Of a DNA stretch of 64,000 bases, positions 39,691 to 51,070 are shown piece by piece. How positions within the stretch are numbered: position 1 is the first letter of the stretch; each line of letters opens with the position of its first letter. The translations under genes were made by a program, and so were the position numbers. This DNA is from Oceanithermus profundus DSM 14977 (lineage in GTDB: Bacteria; Deinococcota; Deinococci; Deinococcales; Marinithermaceae): positions 930,001 to 994,000 of the forward strand of contig NC_014761.1 of the NCBI RefSeq assembly GCF_000183745.1, given 5' to 3'. Under the pieces are notes generated by a model. The model did not search any database. It was given only the letters and a program-made list of their open reading frames with translations, and was not told where the DNA came from.

Positions 39691-40650
39691 TTACCCCTCC
39701 GGCACGGGCCGTTCCACCGTGGCGCGGACCGCCGCGTCGCCGGTGGGCGCGTCGGCCAGCGCCAGGTGGCGGCCGGCGGCGGCGACGCTGCTGCGCCCTT
39801 CGAAGCGCAGGTCGTAGAACTCGCCGTTAAGCATCGGGTTGAGGCCGTAGCGTAGGTTCTCGCGCCCGCGCAGCTGTTTCGCGAGCCCCTCCTGCAGCCA
39901 GACCTCGCCCTCGATCCGGCCGGGGTCGGCGGTCCAGGGGCCGTTCCAGGCCGCGGCGTTCGCCGAGGGCTGCACCAGCAGCCAGGCGCCTGCGGCGTCC
40001 ACGCGCTCGACCAGCGCCTCGTGAAAGGCGTCGAGGCAGACGAGCACCCCCAGCCGGCCCAGGCGGGTGTGGACGACGTGGGGGCCGAACTCCCCGCGAC
40101 TCAGGAAGGCCTTGCGTTCGTCGGGGGTGAGCCGGAGTTTGGGAATCCGCGCGAGGACGCTGCCCTCGGGGGAGAAGAGCGCCAGCCAGTTGTACGAGGC
40201 CGGCCCCTGGCGGAGGAGGCCCCGGGCGGGCTCGTGGTCCACCAGCGGTCCGAACAGGGAGCCGGCGACGAGGTAACTCTCCGTCGCCCGCGCGGCTTCG
40301 CGGAAGGCCTCACGGTAGACGGGCCAGACCGCCGGCATGCGTTCGTGGTAGAGCAGGTCGGGCGCGGGGCGGCGCAGCAGCGCCCGCGGGTCGTCGAGCA
40401 GACCCCTGCCCAGCAGGCGCAGGCCGGCGGCGAGGGCCGTGGGCGCCGCGGCGACCGCGTCGGGGGTGTCGAGCCAGAAGACGAGCGGCAGGGCGTAGGC
40501 TTCGGGGAAGGCCACGACCCGGGGTTCGCGGGGCGGCAGCCCCGCCACCGCGCGGTGGGCGAGTTCGAGGGTGCGCTCGCGAAACGCCGCGGCGCTGCGG
40601 TAGGCCTCGGGCTCGACGCGCGCCTGCACCGCGACCAAGTGGACGTCCAT
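39691..40650 (-). CDS. Carbon-nitrogen hydrolase (nitrilase superfamily)
   Basis: 319 residues. The catalytic triad is visible: Glu50 in VAFPEAYALP, Lys in RIPKLRLTPDE, and Cys in GVLVCLDAFHEAL. The fold hydrolyses amides or nitriles through a thioester. The sequence does not match well-known subfamilies that I can recognise (NAD synthetase, aliphatic amidase, Nit2), so the substrate is open. The 21 codons upstream of the ATG at 40650 are excluded because they lack a start signal; a TACCCT box lies 5 nt before this ATG. It is the first gene of the hemL-mnmE run and is divergent from the thiol operon. Confidence 0.85.
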   Translation of the reverse strand: MDVHLVAVQARVEPEAYRSAAAFRERTLELAHRAVAGLPPREPRVVAFPEAYALPLVFWLDTPDAVAAAPTALAAGLRLLGRGLLDDPRALLRRPAPDLLYHERMPAVWPVYREAFREAARATESYLVAGSLFGPLVDHEPARGLLRQGPASYNWLALFSPEGSVLARIPKLRLTPDERKAFLSRGEFGPHVVHTRLGRLGVLVCLDAFHEALVERVDAAGAWLLVQPSANAAAWNGPWTADPGRIEGEVWLQEGLAKQLRGRENLRYGLNPMLNGEFYDLRFEGRSSVAAAGRHLALADAPTGDAAVRATVERPVPEG

Positions 40651-40730
40651 ACCCCAGGGTACCCCACCCCCGCCCGCCTGCGCCGATCGGGTATGGGGTA
40701 GCCCAGGCCACACAAAACCCGTCTTTTTAT

Positions 40731-40738
40731 GCTAAACT
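40731..40738 (+). promoter_or_regulatory. Extended -10 promoter of the thiol redox operon
   Basis: TAAACT at 40733-40738 is preceded by TGC, giving a TGn extended -10. There is no convincing -35. Transcription would start near 40745, just before the inverted repeat. Confidence 0.55.
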
Positions 40739-40753
40739 CTGATACGTGTGTTG

Positions 40754-40771
40754 ATACCCCTACCGGGGTAT
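40754..40771 (+). promoter_or_regulatory. CsoR/CstR-like operator candidate
   Basis: ATACCCC (40754-40760), TACC, GGGGTAT (40765-40771): a perfect 7-bp inverted repeat in the 5' leader. A/T-flanked C-tract and G-tract arms are typical of operators bound by CsoR-family repressors, including the persulfide sensor CstR. The genes it precedes are thiol and sulfur-transfer genes. The regulator itself is not in the window. Confidence 0.55.
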
Positions 40772-40798
40772 ATCCCTGACACAGACCGAGGAGGAAGC

Positions 40799-41488
40799 AT
40801 GCCGTTACTGGGAGAACAAGAACAGCAGATCGTCCGCGACCGCCTGGGCAACCTGACCCGCGACGTGGAACTGGTCCTTTTCACCGACACCTCCACGATC
40901 GTCGCGCCGGGCAAGGAGCCCTGCATGTACTGCAAGGAGACGCAACAGTTACTCGAGGAGATCGCACCGCTTTCGGACAAGGTGCACCTGGTGGTCCACG
41001 ACCTCTCGACCCCGGAGGGCAAGGCCAAGGCCGAGGAGATGCGGGTCGAGGACGCCCCCACCATCATCCTGCGCGAGCAGGGGTCGGACGCCGTCAACGT
41101 GCGTTACCGCGGCATCCCCGCCGGCTACGAGTTCGCCAGCCTGCTCGAGGACATCGAGATGATCGGCCGCGACGGCCACGGCCTGCCCGAGGACGTGGTC
41201 AAGGAGCTGAACGACCTCCCCTCGGAGGTCACCATGCAGGTCTTCGTCACCCCCACCTGCCCCTACTGCCCGCAGGCGGTGCGCACCGCCCACCGCTTCG
41301 CCTACGCCTCGCCCAAGATCATGGGCGAGATGGTCGAGGCCCAGGAGTTCCCCGGGCTCTCGCAGAAGTACAACATCAGCGGCGTGCCCGACGCCATCAT
41401 CAACGGCGGGGTGCAGCGGGTGCTGGGCGCCCAGCCGGTCTCCGCCTTCCTGGAAGCCGTCAAGAAGGCCGTCGCGGCGACGGCGTAG
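40799..41488 (+). CDS. pdo: Protein disulfide oxidoreductase with two thioredoxin folds
   Basis: 229 residues. The first thioredoxin fold carries the CMYC site (Cys42, Cys45) and the second the CPYC site (Cys154, Cys157), with cis-Pro segments EDAPTI and SGVPDA. This two-fold PDO type is characteristic of thermophiles, where cytoplasmic proteins often contain disulfides. It has no signal peptide, so it is cytoplasmic. GAGGAGGAAG immediately upstream supports the ATG at 40799 over the longer open frame. First gene of an operon with a rhodanese and a TlpA-like protein, behind a CsoR/CstR-like inverted repeat. Confidence 0.93.
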   Translation: MPLLGEQEQQIVRDRLGNLTRDVELVLFTDTSTIVAPGKEPCMYCKETQQLLEEIAPLSDKVHLVVHDLSTPEGKAKAEEMRVEDAPTIILREQGSDAVNVRYRGIPAGYEFASLLEDIEMIGRDGHGLPEDVVKELNDLPSEVTMQVFVTPTCPYCPQAVRTAHRFAYASPKIMGEMVEAQEFPGLSQKYNISGVPDAIINGGVQRVLGAQPVSAFLEAVKKAVAATA

Positions 41489-41495
41489 CAGATTC

Positions 41496-41520
41496 GCGGA
41501 GGGGGCCCGGCCCCCTCCGC
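41496..41520 (+). terminator. Strong hairpin between pdo and the rhodanese gene
   Basis: Perfect 10-bp stem GCGGAGGGGG / CCCCCTCCGC around CCCGG, with no T-run. It could attenuate or stabilise the pdo message rather than end the operon. Confidence 0.5.
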
Positions 41521-41540
41521 TTCGGTTAGGAGGACGTGGT

Positions 41541-41918
41541 ATGCGCAAGTGGACCGTGTTGTGGGGCATCCTGCTGCTCGTTCTGGCGGCCTGCGCCCCC
41601 AAAGGCTCGTACACGAACGTCACCGCCGACGACCTCTACGCCCAGCTGGGGCGGCCCGACGTGCTCATCGTCGACGTCCGCACCCCCGCCGAGTACGCCG
41701 AGGGGCACATCGCCGGAGCGGTCAACCGGCCGCTGCAGACCATCGAGAGCTGGTACAAGGAACTTCCCAAGGACAAGCCGGTGTACCTCTACTGCCGCAG
41801 CGGCAACCGCAGCCAGCAGGCCGCGGAGTTCCTCAAGAAGAAGGGGTTCCGCAACATTTACAACGAACAGGGCGGCATCCTCGCCTGGATCCAGCGCAAC
41901 TACCCGGTCGTTCGCTAA
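41541..41918 (+). CDS. Rhodanese-domain lipoprotein
   Basis: 125 residues. A lipoprotein signal peptide ends in VLAAC with the lipidated Cys at 18. A single rhodanese domain follows (about 25-122), with DVRTPAEYAEGHIAGAVN and the active loop CRSGNRS at Cys85. It handles persulfide or thiosulfate sulfur outside the cytoplasm, anchored to a membrane. AGGAGG precedes the ATG. It lies 9 bp upstream of the TlpA-like gene, so they are one transcript. Confidence 0.93.
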   Translation: MRKWTVLWGILLLVLAACAPKGSYTNVTADDLYAQLGRPDVLIVDVRTPAEYAEGHIAGAVNRPLQTIESWYKELPKDKPVYLYCRSGNRSQQAAEFLKKKGFRNIYNEQGGILAWIQRNYPVVR

Positions 41919-41927
41919 GGAGGGGCG

Positions 41928-42443
41928 ATGAAGAAGGTCAACCTCACCGCCCTGATCGCCGTGGTCCTCGCCGCCGCGCTGCTCGGCTGGTACCTGCTCG
42001 CTCCGAGCCGCCCCGGGAGGAGCCCGGCCGGGGTCGACGTTCCCGACGTCCGCCTCAGCAGCCTGGGCGGGCGCGAGGTGCAGCTCCGGCAGTTCGTCGG
42101 CCGCCCCCTGGTGCTCAACCTCTGGGCGACCTGGTGCCCGCCCTGCCGCCGGGAGATGCCCCTTCTGGCCCGCACCGCCGCGGAGCGCTCGGACGTCGCC
42201 TTCGTCTTCGCCAGCCAGGACCAGGGCCGCTCGGCCCCGCTGGTGCGCTCGTTCCTGGACGACTCCGGTTTGGTCATGGAGTGGGTCCTCCTCGATCCCC
42301 AGAACGTCCTCCAGCGCGAGCTCGCCACCACCGGCCTGCCGACCACCTACTTCTTCGACGCAGGGGGCCGGCTCGTCGCCAAGCACGTGGGTGAGATCAG
42401 CCCCCGCATCCTCGAGGCCTCGCTGGCGCAGATCGCGCCCTGA
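41928..42443 (+). CDS. TlpA/ResA-like membrane-anchored thioredoxin
   Basis: 171 residues. One N-terminal membrane anchor (about 7-25) is followed by a thioredoxin fold of the AhpC-TSA/TlpA type with LWATWCPPCRREMP (Cys70, Cys73) and the cis-Pro segment TGLPTTYFF. It reduces disulfides outside the cytoplasm, typically for cytochrome c assembly or repair of envelope thiols. AAGGAGG precedes the ATG. Last gene of the operon, followed by a terminator. Confidence 0.93.
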   Translation: MKKVNLTALIAVVLAAALLGWYLLAPSRPGRSPAGVDVPDVRLSSLGGREVQLRQFVGRPLVLNLWATWCPPCRREMPLLARTAAERSDVAFVFASQDQGRSAPLVRSFLDDSGLVMEWVLLDPQNVLQRELATTGLPTTYFFDAGGRLVAKHVGEISPRILEASLAQIAP

Positions 42444-42456
42444 ACGGGGAACCACG

Positions 42457-42490
42457 GGGCCGCCGCCCGCGGGCGGCGGCCCTTCGCTTT
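42457..42490 (+). terminator. Terminator of the thiol redox operon
   Basis: A 26-bp perfect palindrome (42457-42482), GGGCCGCCGCCC paired with its complement, followed by TTCGCTTT. Confidence 0.8.
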
Positions 42491-42501
42491 AGGATGGGGT
42501 C
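42490..42501 (+). promoter_or_regulatory. Leaderless promoter: TAGGAT then 6 nt to ATG
   Basis: TAGGAT at 42490-42495 and six bases to the ATG at 42502. It begins right at the end of the preceding terminator, so there is no room for a normal -35 outside the hairpin. Confidence 0.5.
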
Positions 42502-44094
42502 ATGGATCCGACCCGCTACCCCTACCCCTCCCGAAAGCACGTGCTCTTCGGCGCCCGCGGCGCGGTGGCCACCAGCCAGCCGCTTGCCGCCTCGGCAGGG
42601 CTGCGGATGCTCGATCGCGGCGGCGGCGCGGTCGACGCCGCCGTGGCCATGGCCGCGGCGCTCGTGGTGGTCGAGCCCACCTCCAACGGCCTGGGCTCGG
42701 ACGCCTTCGCGATCGTCGCCGATGGGGGCGAGGTCTTCGGGTTGAACGCCTCCGGCCCCAGCCCCCGGGCGCTGCCGGCGGAGCGTTGGCTGGGGGATGC
42801 GGCGATGCCGCGCTGGGGGTGGCCGTCCGTAACCGTGCCCGGCGCGGTGGCGGCCTGGGCGGCCCTGCACGAGCGCTGGGGCCGGCTGCCTTGGGACCAG
42901 GTGCTGGCTCCTGCGATCCGCTACGCCGAGGAAGGATTCCCGGTCTCGCCGGAGACGGCCCGCGCCTGGCGGCGCGCCGCCCGCGCCTACCGCGACCTCG
43001 AGGGCGAGGTCCACGCCTACTTCCTCGAGACCTTCTTTGCAGGAGGCCGCGCCCCCGAACCCGGCGAGGTCTGGCGCAATCCCGACCTGGCCGCGAGCCT
43101 GCGCCGCATCGCCGAGGAGGGCCCCGGCTGGTTCTACAGGGGCGGCTTCGCAGCGGCGCTCGAGCGCTTCGCCCGCGCGACCGGGGGTTACCTGCGCACG
43201 GAGGACCTGGCGAGCTATGCGCCCGAGTGGGTGGCGCCGCTCCGGGCCCGCTGGGGCGAACTCGAAGTCCTCGAGCTGCCCCCCAACGGTCAGGGGGTGG
43301 CCGCGCTGCTCGCCCTCGAGATTCTGCGCCACCTGCCCCTCGAGGGGCACCCCCGCGAGTCGGTGGAGGCCTACCACCTGCAGATCGAGGCCATGAAGCT
43401 GGCCTTCGCCGACGTGCGCGCCCACGTGACCGACCCGGCCCGGATGCGCCTGCCGGCCCTGGCCCTGCTCGACGAGGCCTACGCGCGCGAGCGCGCGCGC
43501 CTCGTGGGGCGCGAGGCCATGGCGCCGCCGCCGAGCGGGCTTCCCCGAGGGGGCACGGTTTACCTGGCGGCGGCGGCCGGGGGGCAGTCGGTCAGCTTCA
43601 TCCAGTCGAACTACATGGGCTTCGGCGCGGCCGTGGCCGTGCCCGGAACCGGCGCGGCCCTGCAGAACCGCGGGGCGGGGTTCGCAACCGACCCCGACCA
43701 CCCGAACCGCGTCGCCCCGGGCAAGCGCCCCTACCACACGATCATCCCGGGCTTCTTCGCCAAGGAAGGCCGGCCCTGGGGGCCCTTCGGGCTGATGGGC
43801 GGGTTCATGCAGCCCCAGGGGCACCTGCAGCTGGCCCTCAACCTGGCCCTCTTCGACCTGAACCCCCAGAGCGCCCTCGACGCGCCGCGCTGGCAGGTGG
43901 CCGATGGGGGCGAGGTCTGGCTCGAGCAAGCCGTCCCCCAGCACGTGGCCCAGGGGTTGGCCGACCGGGGCCACGCGGTGCGCGTCTTCGCCGAGGGGGG
44001 CCCGTTCGGCAAAGGGCAGATCCTGTTGCGCGAGGGCGGCGTCTGGTGGGCCGCCAGCGAGCCGCGCGCCGACGGCCAGGCCCAGGTGCTCTAG
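42502..44094 (+). CDS. ggt: Gamma-glutamyltransferase-family protein
   Basis: 530 residues. Family blocks are GARGAVATSQPLAASAGLRML, DRGGGAVDAAVAMAAAL and EPTSNGLGSDAF. The autoprocessing/nucleophile region is PRGGTVYLAAAAGGQSVSF, where the Thr is the expected N-terminus of the small subunit. Then QSNYMGFGAAVAVPGTG and ALQNRGAGF follow. Members hydrolyse or transfer gamma-glutamyl groups from glutathione-like compounds. No signal peptide is present, so it appears cytoplasmic, unlike classical GGT. Because this phylum uses bacillithiol rather than glutathione, its true substrate is uncertain; cephalosporin acylase-like homologues exist. The 3' end overlaps the convergent FAD gene by 4 bp. Confidence 0.85.
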   Translation: MDPTRYPYPSRKHVLFGARGAVATSQPLAASAGLRMLDRGGGAVDAAVAMAAALVVVEPTSNGLGSDAFAIVADGGEVFGLNASGPSPRALPAERWLGDAAMPRWGWPSVTVPGAVAAWAALHERWGRLPWDQVLAPAIRYAEEGFPVSPETARAWRRAARAYRDLEGEVHAYFLETFFAGGRAPEPGEVWRNPDLAASLRRIAEEGPGWFYRGGFAAALERFARATGGYLRTEDLASYAPEWVAPLRARWGELEVLELPPNGQGVAALLALEILRHLPLEGHPRESVEAYHLQIEAMKLAFADVRAHVTDPARMRLPALALLDEAYARERARLVGREAMAPPPSGLPRGGTVYLAAAAGGQSVSFIQSNYMGFGAAVAVPGTGAALQNRGAGFATDPDHPNRVAPGKRPYHTIIPGFFAKEGRPWGPFGLMGGFMQPQGHLQLALNLALFDLNPQSALDAPRWQVADGGEVWLEQAVPQHVAQGLADRGHAVRVFAEGGPFGKGQILLREGGVWWAASEPRADGQAQVL

Positions 44095-44957
44095 CCGCCC
44101 AGACGGTCGGCCAGCCGCCGGGCGTAGAGCGGCGCGAGTAGGTAGGCGGTGGAACCGAAGCCGCCGATCGCCCAGCCCCCGTTTCGCTCGAAGAGGTACG
44201 TCCCGTCCGTTCGCCAGCGCACCCCCGCCCAGACCCCGGTGGGCCTGGGGGTGAAGCCGAGCAGCTCGCGCGCCCGCGCGAGCATCCAGGCGACTTCGCC
44301 GTGCCGCGTCACGTGGGGGGCGTAGCGCCCGGTGTGCGGCAGGTAGGAACCGCCGATCGCGGGGCCGGCGGCGTAGACGCCGCGGGCGCGGGCCACCGGA
44401 AAGCGTTCGGCTACGAGCAGCTGGCTGCCGGCGCTGAAGCGGCCACCCGCGCCCGCCAGCGCCGCCCCCTCGGCGCCCGCCGCCCAGACGACCCGGTCCG
44501 CGCGCAGGACGCGTCCGCCGGCGAGCCGGACCCACGACGGCCCCCAGGCCACGGCGCGGCCGCGGATCCGGGGCAGTCCCGCGGCCATGCGCGACCTGAG
44601 CGCGCGCGCCTCGACCCAGAAGGCCTCCGGCAACCAGACCCCGCCCTCGCGCCAGACGTGGGCGACGGCGCTCCCTTCGAGCTTCCGCCGCCACTTGGGT
44701 TCCAATTCGGGTTCCACCGGCCGCCACACCCCCCGGTGCAGCGGCAGGAAGCGGCCGTAGACCGCGGCGGCGAGGGGCAGGGCGGCCCCGGCTTCGGGGA
44801 CGACGCTGCCGCGGCGTCCGCGTACCGGGTTCACCATGGCCACGGCGAGGCCGCGGCGGTTCCCGGGGTCGACGAGGGTTACGCCCCAGCCGACTTCCCG
44901 CAGCGCCAGGGCGACGTTCAGCCCCACGATGCCGGCACCGACGACCAGGGCTTCCAC
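44091..44957 (-). CDS. FAD-dependent oxidoreductase, DAO family
   Basis: 288 residues. The N-terminal dinucleotide motif is VVGAGIVGLNVALALREVGW (5-24), then LVDPGNRRG, an AAGAEG segment near the second FAD contact and a C-terminal GWAIGGFGSTAYLLAPLYA typical of the D-amino-acid oxidase fold. DAO-fold enzymes oxidise C-N bonds, as in glycine oxidase or the C-terminal half of MnmC. The protein is shorter than most. It follows miaB and a small membrane protein with short gaps on the same strand. A role in tRNA modification is conceivable but unproven. Confidence 0.8.
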   Translation of the reverse strand: MEALVVGAGIVGLNVALALREVGWGVTLVDPGNRRGLAVAMVNPVRGRRGSVVPEAGAALPLAAAVYGRFLPLHRGVWRPVEPELEPKWRRKLEGSAVAHVWREGGVWLPEAFWVEARALRSRMAAGLPRIRGRAVAWGPSWVRLAGGRVLRADRVVWAAGAEGAALAGAGGRFSAGSQLLVAERFPVARARGVYAAGPAIGGSYLPHTGRYAPHVTRHGEVAWMLARARELLGFTPRPTGVWAGVRWRTDGTYLFERNGGWAIGGFGSTAYLLAPLYARRLADRLGG

Positions 44958-44964
44958 GGGCCGC

Positions 44965-45377
44965 CTACCGTTCGAAGCGGTAGCGTTCGCCGTCCCGCTG
45001 GCAAAGCCCGCGGGCGGCCAGGTTCTCGAGGGTGGCGCGGGCGGTGTCGGGGTCCACGCCGGCGGCGATCAGGTCCGCGGGCTCGACCGCGCCCCCGTGA
45101 CGCCAGGCGAGTTTGAGGGCCAGCTGCTCCGCGGCCGCCAGCCCGATGCCGCCGATCACCAGCCGCCGGTTCCAGCGGCCGACGAGCGCCCCCAGCAGCA
45201 CCCCGGCGGCCCACGCGACCGCGCCGGAGCCCGAAGCGAACCAGGCCACCGAAAGGCCGAAGACGTAGGCGGTGACGACGAGGACGATCTGGATGGGGTC
45301 GAGGAGGCGGCGCGGCGCGCTCAGGGCGTAGCTGACCGGCAGCCCCGACGCGACCAGCAGCCACAGCAGCAGCGGGC

Positions 45378-45381
<4 letters not shown>
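44965..45381 (-). CDS. Small membrane protein with C-terminal winged-helix-like region
   Basis: 138 residues from the ATG at 45381, which overlaps the miaB stop by 4 bp (ATGA). Hydrophobic segments lie near 3-20, 30-48 and 52-68. The soluble C-terminal half (about 90-138) has the pattern [26 protein letters not shown]...RYRFER, which reads like a small winged helix. I do not recognise a named family. The coupling to miaB and the next FAD gene makes them one operon. Confidence 0.75.
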
Positions 45382-46718
<1,337 letters not shown>

Positions 46719-46780
46719 GGTTCCTCCAGGGAGGGCCGGGGGGATCCCGGGTCCCTTGCCGGCTTCAGGTTAGCACGGGC

Positions 46781-49288
46781 TCAGGCCCAGCGGACGAAGG
46801 CCACCTCGAAGGGCTGGGCGAAGTCGGGGTGCTGGGCCGAGAGGCGCACGCCGTAGACGTAGCTGCCCGGAAGGTCGGGGCGGTAGCGGATGCGGTAGTG
46901 GAGCCGGCCGTCGTGCGTCTCGGGTTCGGGGAAGGCCACGCGCTGCAGCGGACCGGTCGCGCCGCGGCGCAGCAGCAGCTCGAGCCGCAGGTGGCGCGGG
47001 TCGACCCCGGCAGGGTCCACGCTCGCGGACACCTCGAGCGGCTTGCCGTTGAGGCGCAGGTCGCCGGGCGCGCGCGCCTCGAGGCGGACCTGGCGCCAGC
47101 GCTCGGCCATGCGTTTCTTCCAGGCGGCGAGCTCGCGCGCCCGCGCGTGCCCGTCGGCGCTGAGGACCCGGCCGTGGGCCTCGGCGGGCTTGTAGTAGGT
47201 GTTCAGGTACTCGTTGACCATCCGCTCGGCGGAGAACGCGGCGCCGGCGGTGCGGATGCTGCGGCGCACCCGGCCCAGCCAGCCGGTGGGGATGCCTTCG
47301 GCGTCGCGCGCGTAGAAGAGCGGCAGGATCTCGTGCTCCAGGGTGTCGTAGAGGCTGGCCGCGTCGGCGGCGTCCTGCGCCGCCAGCGAGTCGTAGGCGC
47401 GTTCGGTGCCGATGGCCCAGCCGTTCTGACCGTCGTAGGCCTCGGCCCACCAGCCGTCGAGGACGCTGAAGTTCACCCCGCCGTTGAGCGCCGACTTCAT
47501 CCCCGAGGTGCCCGAGGCCTCCATCGGCCGGCGCGGGGTGTTGAGCCAGAGGTCGGCGCCGAAGACGAGGGTGCGGGCGAGGGCGATGTCGTAGTCCTCG
47601 AGCACCAGGATCCGGTCTTCCAGCTCGAGCTCCCGCACCAGGCGTACGATCTTCTGGATCATCGCCTTGCCGGGCTCGTCACGCGGATGCGCCTTGCCCG
47701 CGAAGACGATCTGGATGGGGTAGGGGCCGTTTACGATCGCCTTCAGGCGTTCGGGGTCGTGGAAGAGCAGGTCGGCGCGTTTGTAGGTGGCGAAACGGCG
47801 CGCGAAGACGACGGTGAGGGTGCCGGGGTCGAGGGCGCGCTCGGCCGCCCGCAGCCGCGCCGGCGGTTCGCCGGCGCGCAGCCGCTGTTCGCCGAGGCGC
47901 TCGCGCACGTCGCGGATCAGCTGCTCCCGCAGCGCCCGCCGCGCCGCCCAGAGCTCGCCCGCCGGGAGGGCGTCGGTCGCCCAGTGCTCGGGCCGGCTGA
48001 GGGCGTGCATCCAACCCTCGGGGAAGTAGCGCTCGTAGAGGTCGCGCAGCACCGGGGCCAGCCAGGTCCAGGTGTGCACCCCGTTGGTCACGTGGCCGAT
48101 GGGCACCTCTTCGGGCTCCAGCCCCGGCCAGAGGTCGTGGAACATCTTGCGCGAGACCTCGCCGTGCAGCCGGGAGACGCCGCCCGCGAAGCGGCTGGTG
48201 CGCAGGGCGAGGACCGACATGGAGTAGACCGCGCCGTCCTCGCGCTCCTCGCGGGCGAGGTTCAGGAAGCGTTCGCGGGGGATGCCCAGGCGTTCCCACC
48301 AGCCCTGAAGGTAGTGGGCGACCTGTTCGAAGCCGAAGACGTCGTGCCCCGCCGGTACCGGCGTGTGGGTGGTGAAGAGGGCGCTCGCGGCCACGGACTC
48401 GAGGGCGGTGTCGAAGTCGAGGCCCTGGGCGACGAGCTCGCGGATGCGCTCGAGTCCGATGAAGGCGGAGTGCCCCTCGTTCATGTGCCAGACCTCGGGC
48501 TCGACGCCGAGGGCGCGGAGCAGGCGCACCCCTCCGACGCCGAGGACGATCTCCTGGCGCAGACGCATCCCCGGCTCGGCGTTGTAGAGCTCCGCCGTGA
48601 TCTCGCGGTCGGCGGGGTCGTTCTCGGGCAGGTCGGTGCTCATCAGGTAGACGGGGACCGTGGCCACCTGCACCTGGTAGGCGGTGATCCAGACCTTCCG
48701 CCCCTCGATCTCGACGGCCACCTTGACGGGTTCCCCTTCGGCGTCGCGCACCGGCAGCAGCGGCAGCTCCTCGGGGTGGAGGGTCTCGTGGTACTCGGTC
48801 TGCACGCCCTCGGGGGAGAGGTGCTGGTGGAAGTAGCCGCGGTGGTAGAAGAGGCCCACCCCCACCAGGTTGACCCCGAGGTTGGAGGCGGCCTTGACGT
48901 GGTCGCCGGCGAGGATGCCGAGGCCGCCGGCGTAGATGGGCAGCGACTCGTGGAAGCCGAACTCGGCCGAGAAGTAGGCGACCGTCCCGGTGGTGGGCTT
49001 CGGCCGCGAGGCCAGGTGGGCCTTGAAGCTCTGGTAGACCGCCTCGACGCTGGCGGTGTACTCCGGGTCGGCGGCCAGGTCGGCGAGGCGTTCGGGCCGG
49101 GCCTCGAGCAGGAGCTTGACGGGGTTGTGGCGGCAGGCCTCCCAGAGCACCGGGTTGATCCGCCGGTAGAGCTCCTGAGCCGCCGGGGTCCAGCTCCACC
49201 AGAGCCAGACGTTGTAGGCCATCTCCTTGAGGGGGGCCAGCGGCTCGGGCAGCTCGGGAAGTTCGGTGATGCGTCCAAGAACGTTCAT
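46781..49288 (-). CDS. glgP: Alpha-glucan (glycogen) phosphorylase
   Basis: 835 residues from the ATG at 49288, which follows GGAGGG. It is of the short bacterial/thermophilic type (GT35) with N-terminal NVWLWWSWTPAAQELYRRIN, the substrate region YFSAEFGFHESLPIYAGGLGILAGD, and the PLP-site motif MEASGTSGMKSALNGG near 595-610. The C-terminal ~100 residues add a beta-rich domain (RPDLPGSYVYGVRLSAQHP). It phosphorolyses glucan to glucose 1-phosphate. TACAAT preceded by TGC on the minus strand (49309-49314) gives an extended -10. It is transcribed alone, with no glg synthesis genes beside it. Confidence 0.94.
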   Translation of the reverse strand: MNVLGRITELPELPEPLAPLKEMAYNVWLWWSWTPAAQELYRRINPVLWEACRHNPVKLLLEARPERLADLAADPEYTASVEAVYQSFKAHLASRPKPTTGTVAYFSAEFGFHESLPIYAGGLGILAGDHVKAASNLGVNLVGVGLFYHRGYFHQHLSPEGVQTEYHETLHPEELPLLPVRDAEGEPVKVAVEIEGRKVWITAYQVQVATVPVYLMSTDLPENDPADREITAELYNAEPGMRLRQEIVLGVGGVRLLRALGVEPEVWHMNEGHSAFIGLERIRELVAQGLDFDTALESVAASALFTTHTPVPAGHDVFGFEQVAHYLQGWWERLGIPRERFLNLAREEREDGAVYSMSVLALRTSRFAGGVSRLHGEVSRKMFHDLWPGLEPEEVPIGHVTNGVHTWTWLAPVLRDLYERYFPEGWMHALSRPEHWATDALPAGELWAARRALREQLIRDVRERLGEQRLRAGEPPARLRAAERALDPGTLTVVFARRFATYKRADLLFHDPERLKAIVNGPYPIQIVFAGKAHPRDEPGKAMIQKIVRLVRELELEDRILVLEDYDIALARTLVFGADLWLNTPRRPMEASGTSGMKSALNGGVNFSVLDGWWAEAYDGQNGWAIGTERAYDSLAAQDAADAASLYDTLEHEILPLFYARDAEGIPTGWLGRVRRSIRTAGAAFSAERMVNEYLNTYYKPAEAHGRVLSADGHARARELAAWKKRMAERWRQVRLEARAPGDLRLNGKPLEVSASVDPAGVDPRHLRLELLLRRGATGPLQRVAFPEPETHDGRLHYRIRYRPDLPGSYVYGVRLSAQHPDFAQPFEVAFVRWA

Positions 49289-49308
49289 GGGCCCTCCTGC
49301 TGGGGAAG

Positions 49309-49314
49309 ATTGTA
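49309..49314 (-). promoter_or_regulatory. Extended -10 (TGC-TACAAT) for glgP
   Basis: TACAAT on the minus strand with an upstream TGn, followed about 10 bases later by the GGAGGG ribosome-binding site. Confidence 0.5.
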
Positions 49315-49401
49315 GCACGCCGCGGAGCGTATGGAAACGCTACCAGCCGAACGGGTACAGCCCCCGGCCTGTGGTAGGCTGAAATCCCGGAGGGTGTGAA
49401 G

Positions 49402-51066
<1,665 letters not shown>

Positions 51067-51070
51067 AGGC

